Source: Thiomicrorhabdus sp. Kp2 (GTDB taxonomy: Bacteria; Pseudomonadota; Gammaproteobacteria; Thiomicrospirales; Thiomicrospiraceae). From it: 64,000 nucleotides of DNA. The notes beneath the pieces are model-generated. The model saw only the letters and a program-made list of their open reading frames with translations. It searched no databases and was not told the origin of the DNA. This document shows, piece by piece, positions 19,014 to 28,831 of the stretch. The stretch is taken from the NCBI RefSeq assembly GCF_000478585.1, contig NZ_ARWI01000001.1:1302001-1366000 (forward strand). The letters run 5' to 3'. Within the stretch, counting starts at the first letter, position 1; the number at the start of each line of letters is the position of its first letter. The translations under genes and the position numbers were made by a program.

Positions 19014-20210
19014 ATGTCTATTCCAATGTCTATCAATCAGCGCTTTACTCCTCTCTTACAGCAACGCGAATCAGAACACCTGTATCGCCGTCGTCCTTTG
19101 GTGTTTTCGCCACAACAACCTGTTATGCAAATTAACGGGATTGAGTGCATCAACTTTTCGTCTAATGATTATCTGGGCTTAGCCAATCATCCGCAAATCA
19201 AACGCGTATTGCTTAATGAGTTAAAGAGCGATGAGATAAGTTATGGCTCAGGTGCGGCACATCTAGTTACAGGTCACCACATCCAACATCATTTATTAGA
19301 AGATGAATTGGCGGATTGGTTAGGAACGGAGCGCGCCCTGCTGTTTTCAACTGGCTATATGGCTAACTTAGCGGTACAGCAAACTTTAATGCAAGCGGGC
19401 GATATTATTTTGGCCGACAAGCTCAATCACGCCTCTCTCATTGATGGTGCCAAGCTGTCCGATGCCGATTTTAAACGTTACCCTCATTTAGATATGCAAG
19501 CACTTGAACGCCGTTTACAAGATGCTCAAGCCAACCATAGCCAAGCGCTGATTGTGACCGATGGCGTTTTTAGCATGGATGGCGATATGGCACCCTTAAA
19601 AGAGATACAACAACTTGCCCAAGTTTACCAGGCCTGGTTGTTTGTGGATGATGCGCACGGTATTGGCGCTTTAGGAAAACACGGTAAAGGCTGTTTTGAA
19701 CACTTTGGTTTACAACCTGATGAAAACACGATTATTGTGGGCACCTTAGGTAAAGCCTTTGGCACATCAGGTGCATTTGTAGCAGGTAGCCAAACCTTGA
19801 TTGAAGCTTTGATTCAGTTTGCACGACCTTACATTTACACCACCGCTATGCCACAACTCAATGCCTTAGCGATTCGTGAAGCCCTAAAATTGATTAAAGA
19901 GGGAGAGGCTTCACGTGAAACCTTACAAAAAAATATTCAACACTTTAGAGAAGGCGCTCAAAAAATAGGGTTAACGCTTTGGCCAAGCAAAACGGCCATT
20001 CAACCGATTATGTTAGGTAAAAGTGAGTTGGCAATCGCTTGGAGTGAGGCCTTAAAAAAAGCAGGTTTTTGGGTAAGTGCCATTCGCCCACCTACCGTAC
20101 CTAAAAACCAGGCTCGTTTAAGAGTCACGCTCTCTGCTTCGCATACTACCGAGCAAATTGACCAATTACTCTTTGAATTAGAAAAAATTCAAAGCCAGTT
20201 TTCAGAATAA
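19014..20210 (+). CDS. bioF: 8-amino-7-oxononanoate synthase
   Basis: A 398-residue PLP enzyme that joins pimeloyl-ACP (or -CoA) with alanine. The PLP lysine is in VGTLGKAFG near residue 245, with the VDDAHGIG motif (aspartate for the pyridine nitrogen) near 212. Start choice is uncertain: ATG 19014 is used, but a second in-frame ATG at 19026 is possible and neither has a strong ribosome binding site. A CCAGGCCTGG copy at 19628-19637 encodes YQAW. Confidence 0.96.
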   Translation: MSIPMSINQRFTPLLQQRESEHLYRRRPLVFSPQQPVMQINGIECINFSSNDYLGLANHPQIKRVLLNELKSDEISYGSGAAHLVTGHHIQHHLLEDELADWLGTERALLFSTGYMANLAVQQTLMQAGDIILADKLNHASLIDGAKLSDADFKRYPHLDMQALERRLQDAQANHSQALIVTDGVFSMDGDMAPLKEIQQLAQVYQAWLFVDDAHGIGALGKHGKGCFEHFGLQPDENTIIVGTLGKAFGTSGAFVAGSQTLIEALIQFARPYIYTTAMPQLNALAIREALKLIKEGEASRETLQKNIQHFREGAQKIGLTLWPSKTAIQPIMLGKSELAIAWSEALKKAGFWVSAIRPPTVPKNQARLRVTLSASHTTEQIDQLLFELEKIQSQFSE

Positions 20211-20309
20211 AGCTAGCTTTAAAGCGTTCCCAACTTCCTTAAAGCGATACTCATTAGCCTTAATCTTCGTTATACTTAAAAACATAACTACTCTAGATGG
20301 AAACCTGAT

Positions 20310-23147
20310 ATGTTCGGTTTAATTAAACAGCATAAATGGAAAAGCTTACTCCTACTTTCTCTCATCACGTTGCTGTTGCTGCTTCCTTATTTATTAAAGA
20401 TTACCGCCAAACAAGTCATTTTAGACTACACCAAGCCATATGGTATTCAACAAGTCTCATTAGAACAGGTAAACTTAAATCTGTTTAAAGGTTCTCTTAG
20501 CATTCACAACCTTAACCTCTTTTCAGACACAATCAGCCCTCAAAAACAGACTCAAGAAGGCATTGTTCATATTGGTGAATTAAGTGCAAATATTGAGTGG
20601 CTTAGTTTGTTAAAAAAGCGTATTTTGATTCAATCACTCTATTTTTCAGACACCAATCTACCGTTTAGTTTAGAGGGTAAACAGCTCTTTTTAGCCAATA
20701 TTCCGCTGACGTCAAACGACCCCAAAGAACCTGCTAAAAACCACAGTATGGTGTTATTACCAGGCCTGGATAATATTAAACTCCATAACATTCAGTTATC
20801 GCTAACACATCAATCAAAAACCACCTCTTTTGCTATTAAAGACCTTAACCTTAACCATTTATACGCTTGGTCAAATGGTTATGGTCGCCTGCAATTTAAG
20901 GCCTATTTAAATAAAAGCCTAATACAAACCAACCTACAACTGCACCTATTTGCGGATGAACCGAAAATCATCGGAACCCTAAAAACAACACAACTCAATG
21001 CGTCAGAATTTAAACAATTTTTACCTAAACTCGATTTTGATTTTCAAGGTCTATTAGATACCGACATCACCTTTACCCTAACACAAACCGATAAGGGCCC
21101 AACCCTGTTTCAACAAGGTAATATCACACTTAATCAAGTGAATTTTACTCAAAAAGAGACTCAAGCTAATCTGCAAACGCTTAACTGGAAAGGCGACTTT
21201 TACTATAGTGAGCAACCCACAAAAACCATCGAACTTGATGGAAACTTGACGTTACAAGAATTTAACGCCCAAAAAGCCACTCAACAAATGGCCATCGCAC
21301 AAACAGCCATAACAGGTAAAACCACTTTATCTTTTGCTAAAAACATGACAATTGAGTCTTCTGAAAACGTATCCATTTCTGGCTTAACCCTAAACGACTC
21401 CGCAAATAAACAAAACCTTTCAACGGATTTGAGCGCCAAGCTAAATGCAAACATCTTAATTGAAGGTGACAAGGTCAGTGTAAACCAACAAGGGAGTTTG
21501 TCACTGACTAATCTAACGGGCTCTCAAGAAGCACTGCGTGCGCAACTCGAAAAATTCAACTGGCAAGGTGATTTAAACCTGATTGCAGATCAAAACGTAG
21601 CGCTCAACTCTAGGGGTAAACTTCAGCTTAACCAATTTAAACTCAATAACAGCCAAACAAAAACCATTATTGCTCAATCAGAAACGGCAAAAATAGACCA
21701 AGTTACAATTAACAATCTAAACTCTATTGTTTTAAAAGACATTGCTTTCAATAATTTTTCCATTGCCAATCACAATAAACAACCAGGCCTGGTAACTTTG
21801 CAAAACCTCTCTTTAACCCAAGCGGAATATCTTAAACAGGCTGAAGATATGTTTGTCGACTTGGGCAAATTATCCATTAACGGCAGTGAAACACACCTAA
21901 GCATTAATAAAGAGGGGAAAGTGACTGAAATCAACCACCTGCTTAGCGCGCTACCACTTCAACAGCCCTCTACAAAAGAGCAGGCCACCAAAGAATTAAA
22001 TACCGATTCTAAAAAACCAAAATCTGCCAAGAGTAACACTTTTAACTATCAGCTCGCCTCTTTGAATATTTTAGGTAAAAATCCCATTTATGTTGTTAAT
22101 GAACAAGTAACCCCTCCAATTCGTAAAACATTACAACTTGAACAATTTTCCGTCGGAAAAATTGCCAGTAAACAACCTCAAAAACTAACCGACTATAGCT
22201 TAAAAGTCGTATTTGATGAGTTTAGCCACTTAACCAGCCATGGTTCTTTGAGCCCTCTAGAACCAACCAAAAACTTAAGTGCAACCACTAAGCTGGACAG
22301 CTTATCTCTGGTTGAGTTTTCACCTCTTGCTGAAGGCAAAGTCGGTTATCAAATTGCCAGTGGTCAAGTTTCTGCAGAACTTGAAACCAGGATTAAAGAC
22401 AATCAAATTGATACCCAAAACAAACTGCACCTTAATAAGTTTGAACTAACAAATGTCGATAATGAAAAAAGCGCTCAACTTGAAAAAGGCTTCCCTATTC
22501 CGCTTAAAACGGGCTTAGCAATGTTAAAAGATAAAAACGATAACATTGAGTTATCTTTGCCTGTTCAAGGAGACCTAAGCAACCCTGACTTCAATATTAA
22601 TGATATTATTTCTACGGCATTAGGGAGTGCGATTGCAGGCGCATCACGCACCTACCTCCTTTTAGCACTACAACCCTTTGGTGCCATTGCATTAGCAGGT
22701 GAATACGCTTTAGACAAAGCCTCAGCCATCACCCTACAAGCGATCGATTTTCAACCAGGATTCGCTGGTCTTAACCCCTCAATGCAAAGCTACCTAAAAA
22801 AGATAACCAAACTGCTCGGGGAACGTAAAGCCATCCAAATTAAAGTCTGTGGTGGCGCTACCGAGGCCGATCGCATGGCGCTTAAACAAGCGGCTATCAG
22901 AGAGGCTATTGAAAACCAGGCTAACAAAGAAAGCTCCAAGCAATCTGATAATCAACAAAATTCTGCAAAAATCACCGTGCCAGAGATTACCATCAGCAAT
23001 GCCCAAATGCTTAAACTCGCTGATGAACGTCAAAAAGCCATTAAACGCTACTTAATCAAAATGGGAGCCGCCAGTAATCAAGTGGTGATATGTAAACCTG
23101 AGATTATAAAAGGGAGCTCAAAAGCACAGGTCAAACTCACCATTTAA
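20310..23147 (+). CDS. DUF748 (AsmA-like) envelope protein
   Basis: A 945-residue protein with one N-terminal membrane helix (about residues 11-31) and a long beta-rich body of AsmA/DUF748 type, ending in a conserved segment with a C-terminal cysteine (VVICKPEI). Such proteins resemble bridge-like lipid carriers of the periplasm, though this member's role is unknown. It stands between bioF and bioH on the same strand but has no obvious link with biotin. It contains two CCAGGCCTGG copies (20760 and 21783), both read as PGL. Confidence 0.85.
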   Translation: MFGLIKQHKWKSLLLLSLITLLLLLPYLLKITAKQVILDYTKPYGIQQVSLEQVNLNLFKGSLSIHNLNLFSDTISPQKQTQEGIVHIGELSANIEWLSLLKKRILIQSLYFSDTNLPFSLEGKQLFLANIPLTSNDPKEPAKNHSMVLLPGLDNIKLHNIQLSLTHQSKTTSFAIKDLNLNHLYAWSNGYGRLQFKAYLNKSLIQTNLQLHLFADEPKIIGTLKTTQLNASEFKQFLPKLDFDFQGLLDTDITFTLTQTDKGPTLFQQGNITLNQVNFTQKETQANLQTLNWKGDFYYSEQPTKTIELDGNLTLQEFNAQKATQQMAIAQTAITGKTTLSFAKNMTIESSENVSISGLTLNDSANKQNLSTDLSAKLNANILIEGDKVSVNQQGSLSLTNLTGSQEALRAQLEKFNWQGDLNLIADQNVALNSRGKLQLNQFKLNNSQTKTIIAQSETAKIDQVTINNLNSIVLKDIAFNNFSIANHNKQPGLVTLQNLSLTQAEYLKQAEDMFVDLGKLSINGSETHLSINKEGKVTEINHLLSALPLQQPSTKEQATKELNTDSKKPKSAKSNTFNYQLASLNILGKNPIYVVNEQVTPPIRKTLQLEQFSVGKIASKQPQKLTDYSLKVVFDEFSHLTSHGSLSPLEPTKNLSATTKLDSLSLVEFSPLAEGKVGYQIASGQVSAELETRIKDNQIDTQNKLHLNKFELTNVDNEKSAQLEKGFPIPLKTGLAMLKDKNDNIELSLPVQGDLSNPDFNINDIISTALGSAIAGASRTYLLLALQPFGAIALAGEYALDKASAITLQAIDFQPGFAGLNPSMQSYLKKITKLLGERKAIQIKVCGGATEADRMALKQAAIREAIENQANKESSKQSDNQQNSAKITVPEITISNAQMLKLADERQKAIKRYLIKMGAASNQVVICKPEIIKGSSKAQVKLTI

Positions 23148-23233
23148 CGCGCTATAAATACAAACACATAAAAAAAGAGTTTAACCCAGTAAAGCGTTAT
23201 ACAGGCCAGGCTAAAAAACGCTAAAATACTCGC

Positions 23234-24037
23234 ATGAAATTAAACACCATCATCATCCCATCCTTTGATAAAAATCAAAAGGCCAATCCAAATCTCACGC
23301 TGATTCATGGTTGGGGTGCAGAAAGTCGCGTTTGGGAACAGTGGGCTAAAGAGAAGTTTGCACCGTTTTACACCGTCACCCTTATCGATTTACCTGGTTT
23401 TGGCGAAAGCCCTGCTTTAGCGAATAGCGATACCATTGAAGACGACTGGATTAACGCACTTCTTGAAGTATTACCTGAAAAAACACACCTTTTGGGATGG
23501 TCATTAGGTGGTCTATTAGCCCAGCAAATTGCGCTACGTTCTCCAGAAAGAGTCCAAAGTTTAATCTGTTTAGCCACGACACCGCGTTTTACTCAAAATG
23601 ATGGCTGGCAACGTTCCGTTAGCCCAAAAATCATCGGCGACTTTATCCAAGCCATTAGCCTTGAAGTTTCAGCTGTATTAAAAAAGTTTTGGCGATTACA
23701 ACTACAAGGCTCTGAAAACAGTCGTACCTTAATGAAAGAACTGGTTCAACACATGTCTAGCCGTAATATGCCCAAAATCAAGCCACTCAATCAAGGATTG
23801 ATTTTGCTCAAAGACATGGATAACCGTGAGCAATTAAAAACCTTAACCATGCCTACTTTATGGTTGCTCGGTGAACGTGATCCGCTTATTCCACAAGATA
23901 TTCGCCTAAATTTAGTTGAACTACAACCCATGGCACAAGTTCAAATTATTCCAGGAGGAAGTCATATCCCTTTCTTCTCCCAACCCAACGAAACAGCGGA
24001 TTTCATTCTCCAATTTTTAAACAACAACCGCTCTTAA
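23234..24037 (+). CDS. bioH: Pimeloyl-ACP methyl ester carboxylesterase
   Basis: A 267-residue alpha/beta hydrolase. The nucleophile serine is in GWSLGG (about residues 91-96), the oxyanion motif HGWGAES is near residue 25, and the acid and histidine appear as ERDPL and GGSHIPF near the C terminus. BioH releases pimeloyl-ACP from its methyl ester for BioF. Its place directly before bioC supports the name. Confidence 0.93.
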   Translation: MKLNTIIIPSFDKNQKANPNLTLIHGWGAESRVWEQWAKEKFAPFYTVTLIDLPGFGESPALANSDTIEDDWINALLEVLPEKTHLLGWSLGGLLAQQIALRSPERVQSLICLATTPRFTQNDGWQRSVSPKIIGDFIQAISLEVSAVLKKFWRLQLQGSENSRTLMKELVQHMSSRNMPKIKPLNQGLILLKDMDNREQLKTLTMPTLWLLGERDPLIPQDIRLNLVELQPMAQVQIIPGGSHIPFFSQPNETADFILQFLNNNRS

Positions 24038-24071
24038 TCTCAATATTATTCAATTTAAAAAGCCATTTAAT

Positions 24072-25031
24072 ATGCAAAACTTTAGCCGTCAACATATCCA
24101 AAAGCACTTTAATCATGCCGCCCCCAGCTATGATGATGCCGCCATTTTGCAAAAAACCGTGGCCGACCGTATTGATGAACGTTTAGAGCTCACCACCATT
24201 GAGCCAAAAACCATTTTAGATTTAGGAGCTGGAACAGGGTTACTCACTGAGAAAATCATTAAACGCTACCCCACTGCAGAAATTTTTGCGGTGGATCTAT
24301 CTGCCAAAATGTTAGAAATTGCAGCCCCTCGATTACAAGCACCTCGCTGGTCTAAACTGCCTAATAGACTCAATCAGTTTTTAAAAAACTGCACTATCAC
24401 TAAAGGTTTCGCCACTCGCAAAGCGGCAAAACCAGTTAATGCTGATGTTTATCAACTGCCATTTGCCGATAACAGTGTTGACCTAATTGTGAGCAACCTA
24501 ATGTTGCAATGGTGTGATGATTTAGACCGCGTATTTCAAGAGTTTAGACGAGTCTTGCGTCAAGAAGGCTTAATTATGTTTACCACCTTTGGCCCAGACA
24601 CCCTAAAAGAGCTGAAGCAGGCCTGGCAAACGGCAGATGCAGACTACGAACATGTGAATAATTTCATTGATATGCATGATATTGGCGATGCTTTAATTCG
24701 TTCTGGCTTTGGCCAGCCCGTAATGGATATGGAAATTTTCACCTTAACTTATGACAAACCGATTGGTGTCTTAAAAGACTTAAAAGCGATTGGTGCCACC
24801 AATGCCAATAAACAGCGTAATTCTGGCCTTATGGGTAAACAGCGATTTGCTTTAATGCTCAATGCCTATGACGAATTAAGAAACCCACTAGATAATAAAG
24901 TACCTGCCACCTATGAAGTGGTACACGGACATGCCTGGGCCGCACAAGAGGTTATTAAAGGCCCTAACCGCGACAAATCAGGGCATATTGAAATCTCATT
25001 AGATGAGTTTTCTAAGCAACTCAAAAAATAA
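24072..25031 (+). CDS. bioC: Malonyl-ACP O-methyltransferase
   Basis: A 319-residue SAM-dependent methyltransferase with the LDLGAGTGLLT motif (about residues 46-56) and the post-I acidic residue in FAVDLS. BioC methylates malonyl-ACP to start pimelate synthesis. An insertion of about 30 residues (near 95-125) makes it longer than the 251-residue E. coli protein. It is the last gene of the biotin run; bioA and bioD are not in the window. Confidence 0.93.
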   Translation: MQNFSRQHIQKHFNHAAPSYDDAAILQKTVADRIDERLELTTIEPKTILDLGAGTGLLTEKIIKRYPTAEIFAVDLSAKMLEIAAPRLQAPRWSKLPNRLNQFLKNCTITKGFATRKAAKPVNADVYQLPFADNSVDLIVSNLMLQWCDDLDRVFQEFRRVLRQEGLIMFTTFGPDTLKELKQAWQTADADYEHVNNFIDMHDIGDALIRSGFGQPVMDMEIFTLTYDKPIGVLKDLKAIGATNANKQRNSGLMGKQRFALMLNAYDELRNPLDNKVPATYEVVHGHAWAAQEVIKGPNRDKSGHIEISLDEFSKQLKK

Positions 25032-25170
25032 TCTCGTTACTAAATTGACTGCCAGTCAATTTACTTAGTTAAGAAAAACCAACTCAAAGATATTTTCACT
25101 CTTCAATCTAGGTTTTCAATAAATTAAGCGTAGAATGAAAATATTGAAACCAATTTTTTGGGGAGTTGTC

Positions 25171-25782
25171 ATGAATATACCTAGCTACCTACTAGCATTT
25201 AAGCACTTAAAACTTACGCACCTAAAACTTAAACAGCTTATTTTTATTGCGGTTTCAGTCACTCTTTTGAGTGCTTGTAGCAGTATTCCTGTTACGCAAG
25301 ATTACAGCAACCGTAGTGCTTTAGTAAACCACCAAACCTATCAATGGCTACCATCAAGCATGCAAACCTCACCGAGCGCGCAGCAGCTTAAAAGTAGCCA
25401 ACCTTTTATTACACAACGTATTGAAAAAGCAATTATGAATAACCTTCATCAACGTGGTGCTTTAATGGTGCGAGAAGCCCCCCAAGCTTATGTCAGTTAC
25501 CACTATTCAGTAAGTGAAACACAGGTCGTTACCCCAAACACTACCATTGGTTTTGGCTGGCACAGTCGTAATATTGGTTTTGGTTCACGGTTTCCAATGG
25601 ATTACGATACCGAAACCTATCGTGATGCAAAGTGGGCGATTGATATTTATGATGCTAATGGTAAGTTAATTTGGCGGGGTGAAACAACCAGGCCTGTAGA
25701 AAGTTTTAGCACCCCTCAAGAATCAGAGGCTTATACACAGAAGGTAGTTGATGCCATTATGCAGCAATATCCGCCAAAATAA
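25171..25782 (+). CDS. DUF4136 family lipoprotein
   Basis: A lipoprotein with lipobox LLSAC followed by a DUF4136-like domain. The start at 25171 has GGGGAG at proper distance; an ATG 36 bases upstream lacks one. About 203 residues long. The family is widespread in the envelope of proteobacteria with no known function. It has its own terminator directly downstream. One CAGGCCTG core lies near the end of the gene. Confidence 0.82.
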   Translation: MNIPSYLLAFKHLKLTHLKLKQLIFIAVSVTLLSACSSIPVTQDYSNRSALVNHQTYQWLPSSMQTSPSAQQLKSSQPFITQRIEKAIMNNLHQRGALMVREAPQAYVSYHYSVSETQVVTPNTTIGFGWHSRNIGFGSRFPMDYDTETYRDAKWAIDIYDANGKLIWRGETTRPVESFSTPQESEAYTQKVVDAIMQQYPPK

Positions 25783-25800
25783 CCCTGGACTATCTTCACC

Positions 25801-25826
25801 ACCGATAGGCTTATCGGTTGTTTTTT
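25801..25826 (+). terminator. Intrinsic terminator after the DUF4136 gene
   Basis: ACCGATA and TATCGGT form a 7-bp stem with a four-base loop, followed by TGTTTTTTA. It serves the plus-strand lipoprotein gene. Confidence 0.8.
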
Positions 25827-25835
25827 ATGGATACA

Positions 25836-25915
25836 AAAAAGCCCATTTTACCCTATGCTCACACGTCATAGATGGCCTGAGAACATGCCAGGCCTGGTAA
25901 AACGGGCTTTAAAGT
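25836..25915 (-). terminator. Long-looped terminator for the minus-strand genes, with a CCAGGCCTGG copy inside
   Basis: AAAGCCC-ATTTTACC near 25839-25853 pairs with GGTAAAA-CGGGCTTT at about 25897-25911 with one mismatch. On the minus strand the stem is followed by TTTTTT. The palindrome copy at 25888-25897 lies at the inner edge of the stem. It would end transcription of the genes ending at 25952. Confidence 0.6.
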
Positions 25916-25951
25916 TTATGGACTTAAAAGCCCATAAACTACTGTATAAAC

Positions 25952-26428
25952 TTATTTTGAAGCCGACAGAACGTCTGATTTCAGATAGTTTTGAAAGCTC
26001 TCTTGGTCGTTAAAGGTTTGGCTCTTTACCACTTCTAAACCCTTCAGTTGTAAAACCAAAACAGACTCTTTATCCGCTTCACCCAGGTTCATCGCAACTA
26101 ACTGAGAATCCTCTTTAATTAACGCAATCGGAAAGGCATAGTCACGCATTTTAGGCAGAGCAAACATCTTGGTAATAAAGCCTGGCATTCCAGAAATATC
26201 GGCAATATAAACCAACTTATGTTGAGCTAAATCACTTAGTTCTAAGTCAGCAAAAGTGGCTTGCACTATTTTACCCGCATCTTTCACTTGAGTAACAATC
26301 ACCCACTGTGTTTCAGCATTAAGCTCAACTGGCTTTTCCCACTGGTTTTCAAATTGTTGAGCCGTTAGCGTTTGTGCTTGTGCACTAAACGCCAATAACA
26401 TCATAAATACCGCGATTAGCTTTTTCAT
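25952..26428 (-). CDS. Conserved hypothetical exported protein
   Basis: A 158-residue protein with a clear signal peptide (about residues 1-18, cut after AQA). I do not recognise a domain with confidence. The body has alternating beta and alpha segments and no cysteine, which speaks against an active thioredoxin. The start overlaps the end of the DUF3365 haem protein gene by one base, so the two are very probably one operon and may act together in the periplasm. Confidence 0.75.
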   Translation of the reverse strand: MKKLIAVFMMLLAFSAQAQTLTAQQFENQWEKPVELNAETQWVIVTQVKDAGKIVQATFADLELSDLAQHKLVYIADISGMPGFITKMFALPKMRDYAFPIALIKEDSQLVAMNLGEADKESVLVLQLKGLEVVKSQTFNDQESFQNYLKSDVLSASK

Positions 26429-27036
26429 TATTGAGCAGCCTTAGAAAAACTGAATGCGCCACGAATATCGCCTTGCTTATATCCCATTGCTTTATCATCT
26501 GGGTAAAATTTAGCAATCGCCGCTTTAATTGGCTCTGCCACATTTTCTCCATGACACTTCAAGCACACTTCACCTGTTGGTAAAGGTTTCATATAACGGA
26601 ATTTTGCCTCATCGCCAACATGCACGACTTCAGAAAATTCCATTTTTTGAACAGGTTGACCTTCGGCTTTTAGTTTTTCAAAATTGTTTAATACTTGAGT
26701 TTCCCAAGCATCTGGATTGGCCATAGCACCACGAGGTTTTAAACTTACACGAGTCACTGTCCAACCTGATTTTTCAGCTAAATCTAAAGCAATTTGTGGC
26801 GCTTTAGAGTGACAAAAACCTACGGCATGAACTGGCCCGCCTTCTTTCATTGCTTTTTGCAACTCTGGTTTAAGTTCGCCACCAAAGGCTTTCATTAATG
26901 AACGCGCTTCGTTTAAGTTTGCTTCTGTTGCTTCTGGTGATAGCTCAACTTTAGAGGCGACTTTATCAGATGATGACATCGCCATGGCTGATAAAGAAGT
27001 TCCTAATAACGCTACGGTAAGCAGTTTAAATTTCAT
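26428..27036 (-). CDS. DUF3365 (Tll0287-like) monohaem cytochrome-type protein
   Basis: A 202-residue exported protein with a signal peptide (about residues 1-19) and a single c-type haem site, CLKCHGE, near residue 158. Overall shape matches DUF3365 proteins, which bind one haem in a PAS-like fold. They may act as redox or gas sensors or electron carriers; function is not established. A free cysteine in GFCHSK near residue 74 is also present. Translationally coupled to the exported protein downstream. Confidence 0.85.
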   Translation of the reverse strand: MKFKLLTVALLGTSLSAMAMSSSDKVASKVELSPEATEANLNEARSLMKAFGGELKPELQKAMKEGGPVHAVGFCHSKAPQIALDLAEKSGWTVTRVSLKPRGAMANPDAWETQVLNNFEKLKAEGQPVQKMEFSEVVHVGDEAKFRYMKPLPTGEVCLKCHGENVAEPIKAAIAKFYPDDKAMGYKQGDIRGAFSFSKAAQ

Positions 27037-27181
27037 AATTGTTCCCTTTTGTTTCTTAATTTATTGAAATAATAAAAGTCGTTTATTTAATTAGCATTCT
27101 ATGCAAACAAAACGATAAAGCAATAATTTTATATCCATATAAATTATATTGATTTATAGATTAACTACAGGGTAAAACAAA

Positions 27182-27215
27182 AAAGCCACTCTACCAGGCC
27201 TGGTAGAGTGGCTTT
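27182..27215 (-). terminator. 34-bp perfect palindrome acting as terminator after nfeD, centred on CCAGGCCTGG
   Basis: Each arm is 17 bases and the centre is the dispersed palindrome CCAGGCCTGG (27194-27203). On the minus strand it is followed by TTTTTTGTTTT, so it should end the SPFH-nfeD transcript. The loop-free symmetry means the RNA hairpin would open a few central pairs. Confidence 0.85.
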
Positions 27216-27273
27216 AAACAGCTTATTTTTAACAACTTGATTTCAAATGGTTATTTAGTATTTAATCACTTTT

Positions 27274-27717
27274 TTATTTAATCACTTTTTTAACTGATGC
27301 CACATTGTTATGTAATGCTTCAACCAATACCTCTTCACCTACTGAAACATCATTTTTATCCACAACTTTGTATGCCCAAGTTGTGCCTTTATACATTAAT
27401 CTTGGCTCACCGCCATGGTTAACAATGGTGCCAGTCTCGCCTGTTTGCATGGTTTCCAGTGGTAAATCCTCTTTTTGCAAACCTTTTACTAATAGCGGCC
27501 TTAAAGCAAAAATCAACACACCGCTTAACACCATTGTTACCAATACTTGCAACTCACCAGATGGCCACTCTACAAAAAAACCTAAAGCCCCAATGGCCAC
27601 AAAGGCGATGCCAAAAAACAGAATAACAAATGTGCCTATGAGTAATTCAAAGCCTAACAATGCCACACCAATCGTCAACATGATCCATGCAGGTATGACT
27701 TCTAATATATTTTCCAT
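27274..27717 (-). CDS. NfeD-like membrane protein
   Basis: A 147-residue short NfeD protein: two or three N-terminal membrane helices (about residues 10-75) followed by an OB-fold domain with the GETGTIVN and VGEEVLVEAL motifs. NfeD proteins pair with SPFH-domain proteins and are thought to organise membrane patches. It lies 42 bases after the SPFH gene on the same strand, the usual pairing. Confidence 0.9.
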   Translation of the reverse strand: MENILEVIPAWIMLTIGVALLGFELLIGTFVILFFGIAFVAIGALGFFVEWPSGELQVLVTMVLSGVLIFALRPLLVKGLQKEDLPLETMQTGETGTIVNHGGEPRLMYKGTTWAYKVVDKNDVSVGEEVLVEALHNNVASVKKVIK

Positions 27718-27759
27718 CTCTCTAAAACCTTTATCTTCAACACGTTAATCTAACTTAGA

Positions 27760-28674
27760 TTATTTTACGGATGATCCGTTTTGATTTAACAGGCCTGTTA
27801 AAGCCACTAAAGAACCAACCATTTCTGAGGTTTCCACTGGCACCACAATTTTATTGGCTGAATCACTTCCCGCCAGTTCAGAAAATGCAGCAATACGATC
27901 TTTAGCCAATAAAAACTCTGCCGCACTGCCATTGCTCGCCATGGCTTGGTTAATAACTTCCATCGCTTTCTGTTCACCTAAAGCCAGTTGTTCTTTTTCA
28001 TATTTTTGTGCATCCGCCATACGTTCAACGGCTTCGGCTTGTTTAAATGCCTGTTGACGTTCACCTTCAGCCTGCATAATAAGCGCGTTTTTATCTCCTT
28101 CCGCTTCCGTCTCGGTGGCGCGACGACGACGTTCCGCTTCCATCTGCAGCTCCATCGCACGTTGAACGGCTTCTGGTACAGAGATATCTGCGACTTCAAC
28201 ACGGGTCACTTTTGCGCCCCAAGTAGAACTTGCTAAATCTAATGCGGTGAGTAACGAGGCATTCAAATCGGCTCGTGAGCTGAGGGTTTCGTCCAATTCC
28301 ATGCGACCAATTTCAGCACGTAGCGTGGTTTGCGCCAGCTGAGCTATTGCTACTTTTAAATCTTGAATTTCATAGGTGGCTTGCTTGGCATCATTTATAC
28401 GAATAAAGACAACTGCATCAATTTGAATACTGACATTATCCTTGGTAATCACAGCCTGTCGTGGCACATCAATAATCTGCTCTTGGGTGGAATAGTGTGA
28501 TCTGCGCTGGTCAACAAACGGCACAATAAAGTTAATACCAGCATCTAAAGTACGGTGGTATTTTCCTAACCGCTCTATCACCCATTTTTCAGCCTGGGGC
28601 ACAATTTTTACCGCCAAAATAAAATAGATAATAATTAAGGCTGATACTGTTCCAACAAAACCTAAAAAATCCAT
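27760..28674 (-). CDS. qmcA: SPFH/band 7 domain protein (paraslipin, QmcA-like)
   Basis: A 304-residue stomatin-like protein with one N-terminal membrane helix, the band-7 core (QAEKWVIERLGKYHRTLDAG, then VPFVDQR) and a coiled-coil region rich in Glu, Ala, Arg and Gln from about residue 175 to 245. Such proteins form large ring-shaped membrane assemblies and work with NfeD or FtsH. The name QmcA is by similarity. The C-terminal LTGLLNQ is encoded by a CAGGCCTG core. Confidence 0.92.
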   Translation of the reverse strand: MDFLGFVGTVSALIIIYFILAVKIVPQAEKWVIERLGKYHRTLDAGINFIVPFVDQRRSHYSTQEQIIDVPRQAVITKDNVSIQIDAVVFIRINDAKQATYEIQDLKVAIAQLAQTTLRAEIGRMELDETLSSRADLNASLLTALDLASSTWGAKVTRVEVADISVPEAVQRAMELQMEAERRRRATETEAEGDKNALIMQAEGERQQAFKQAEAVERMADAQKYEKEQLALGEQKAMEVINQAMASNGSAAEFLLAKDRIAAFSELAGSDSANKIVVPVETSEMVGSLVALTGLLNQNGSSVK

Positions 28675-28831
28675 AAGACACTCTCCTAATAAAAAGTATT
28701 TATTTGAGACCTTTTAGCCTGTTGGACACCAAGGTCTGACCTTATTTTTGAAAACTAAAACGATTGAGCTATCTTAACGCAATATTTAGCAATAATGCTT
28801 ACAACAATTAGAATAAATTTTGATTTTGCCT

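Noticed and set aside
27305-27748. 147-codon open frame on the plus strand opposite nfeD
   Set aside because: It is an antisense shadow of a well-supported gene, with no domain, no ribosome binding site and a composition typical of reversed coding sequence.
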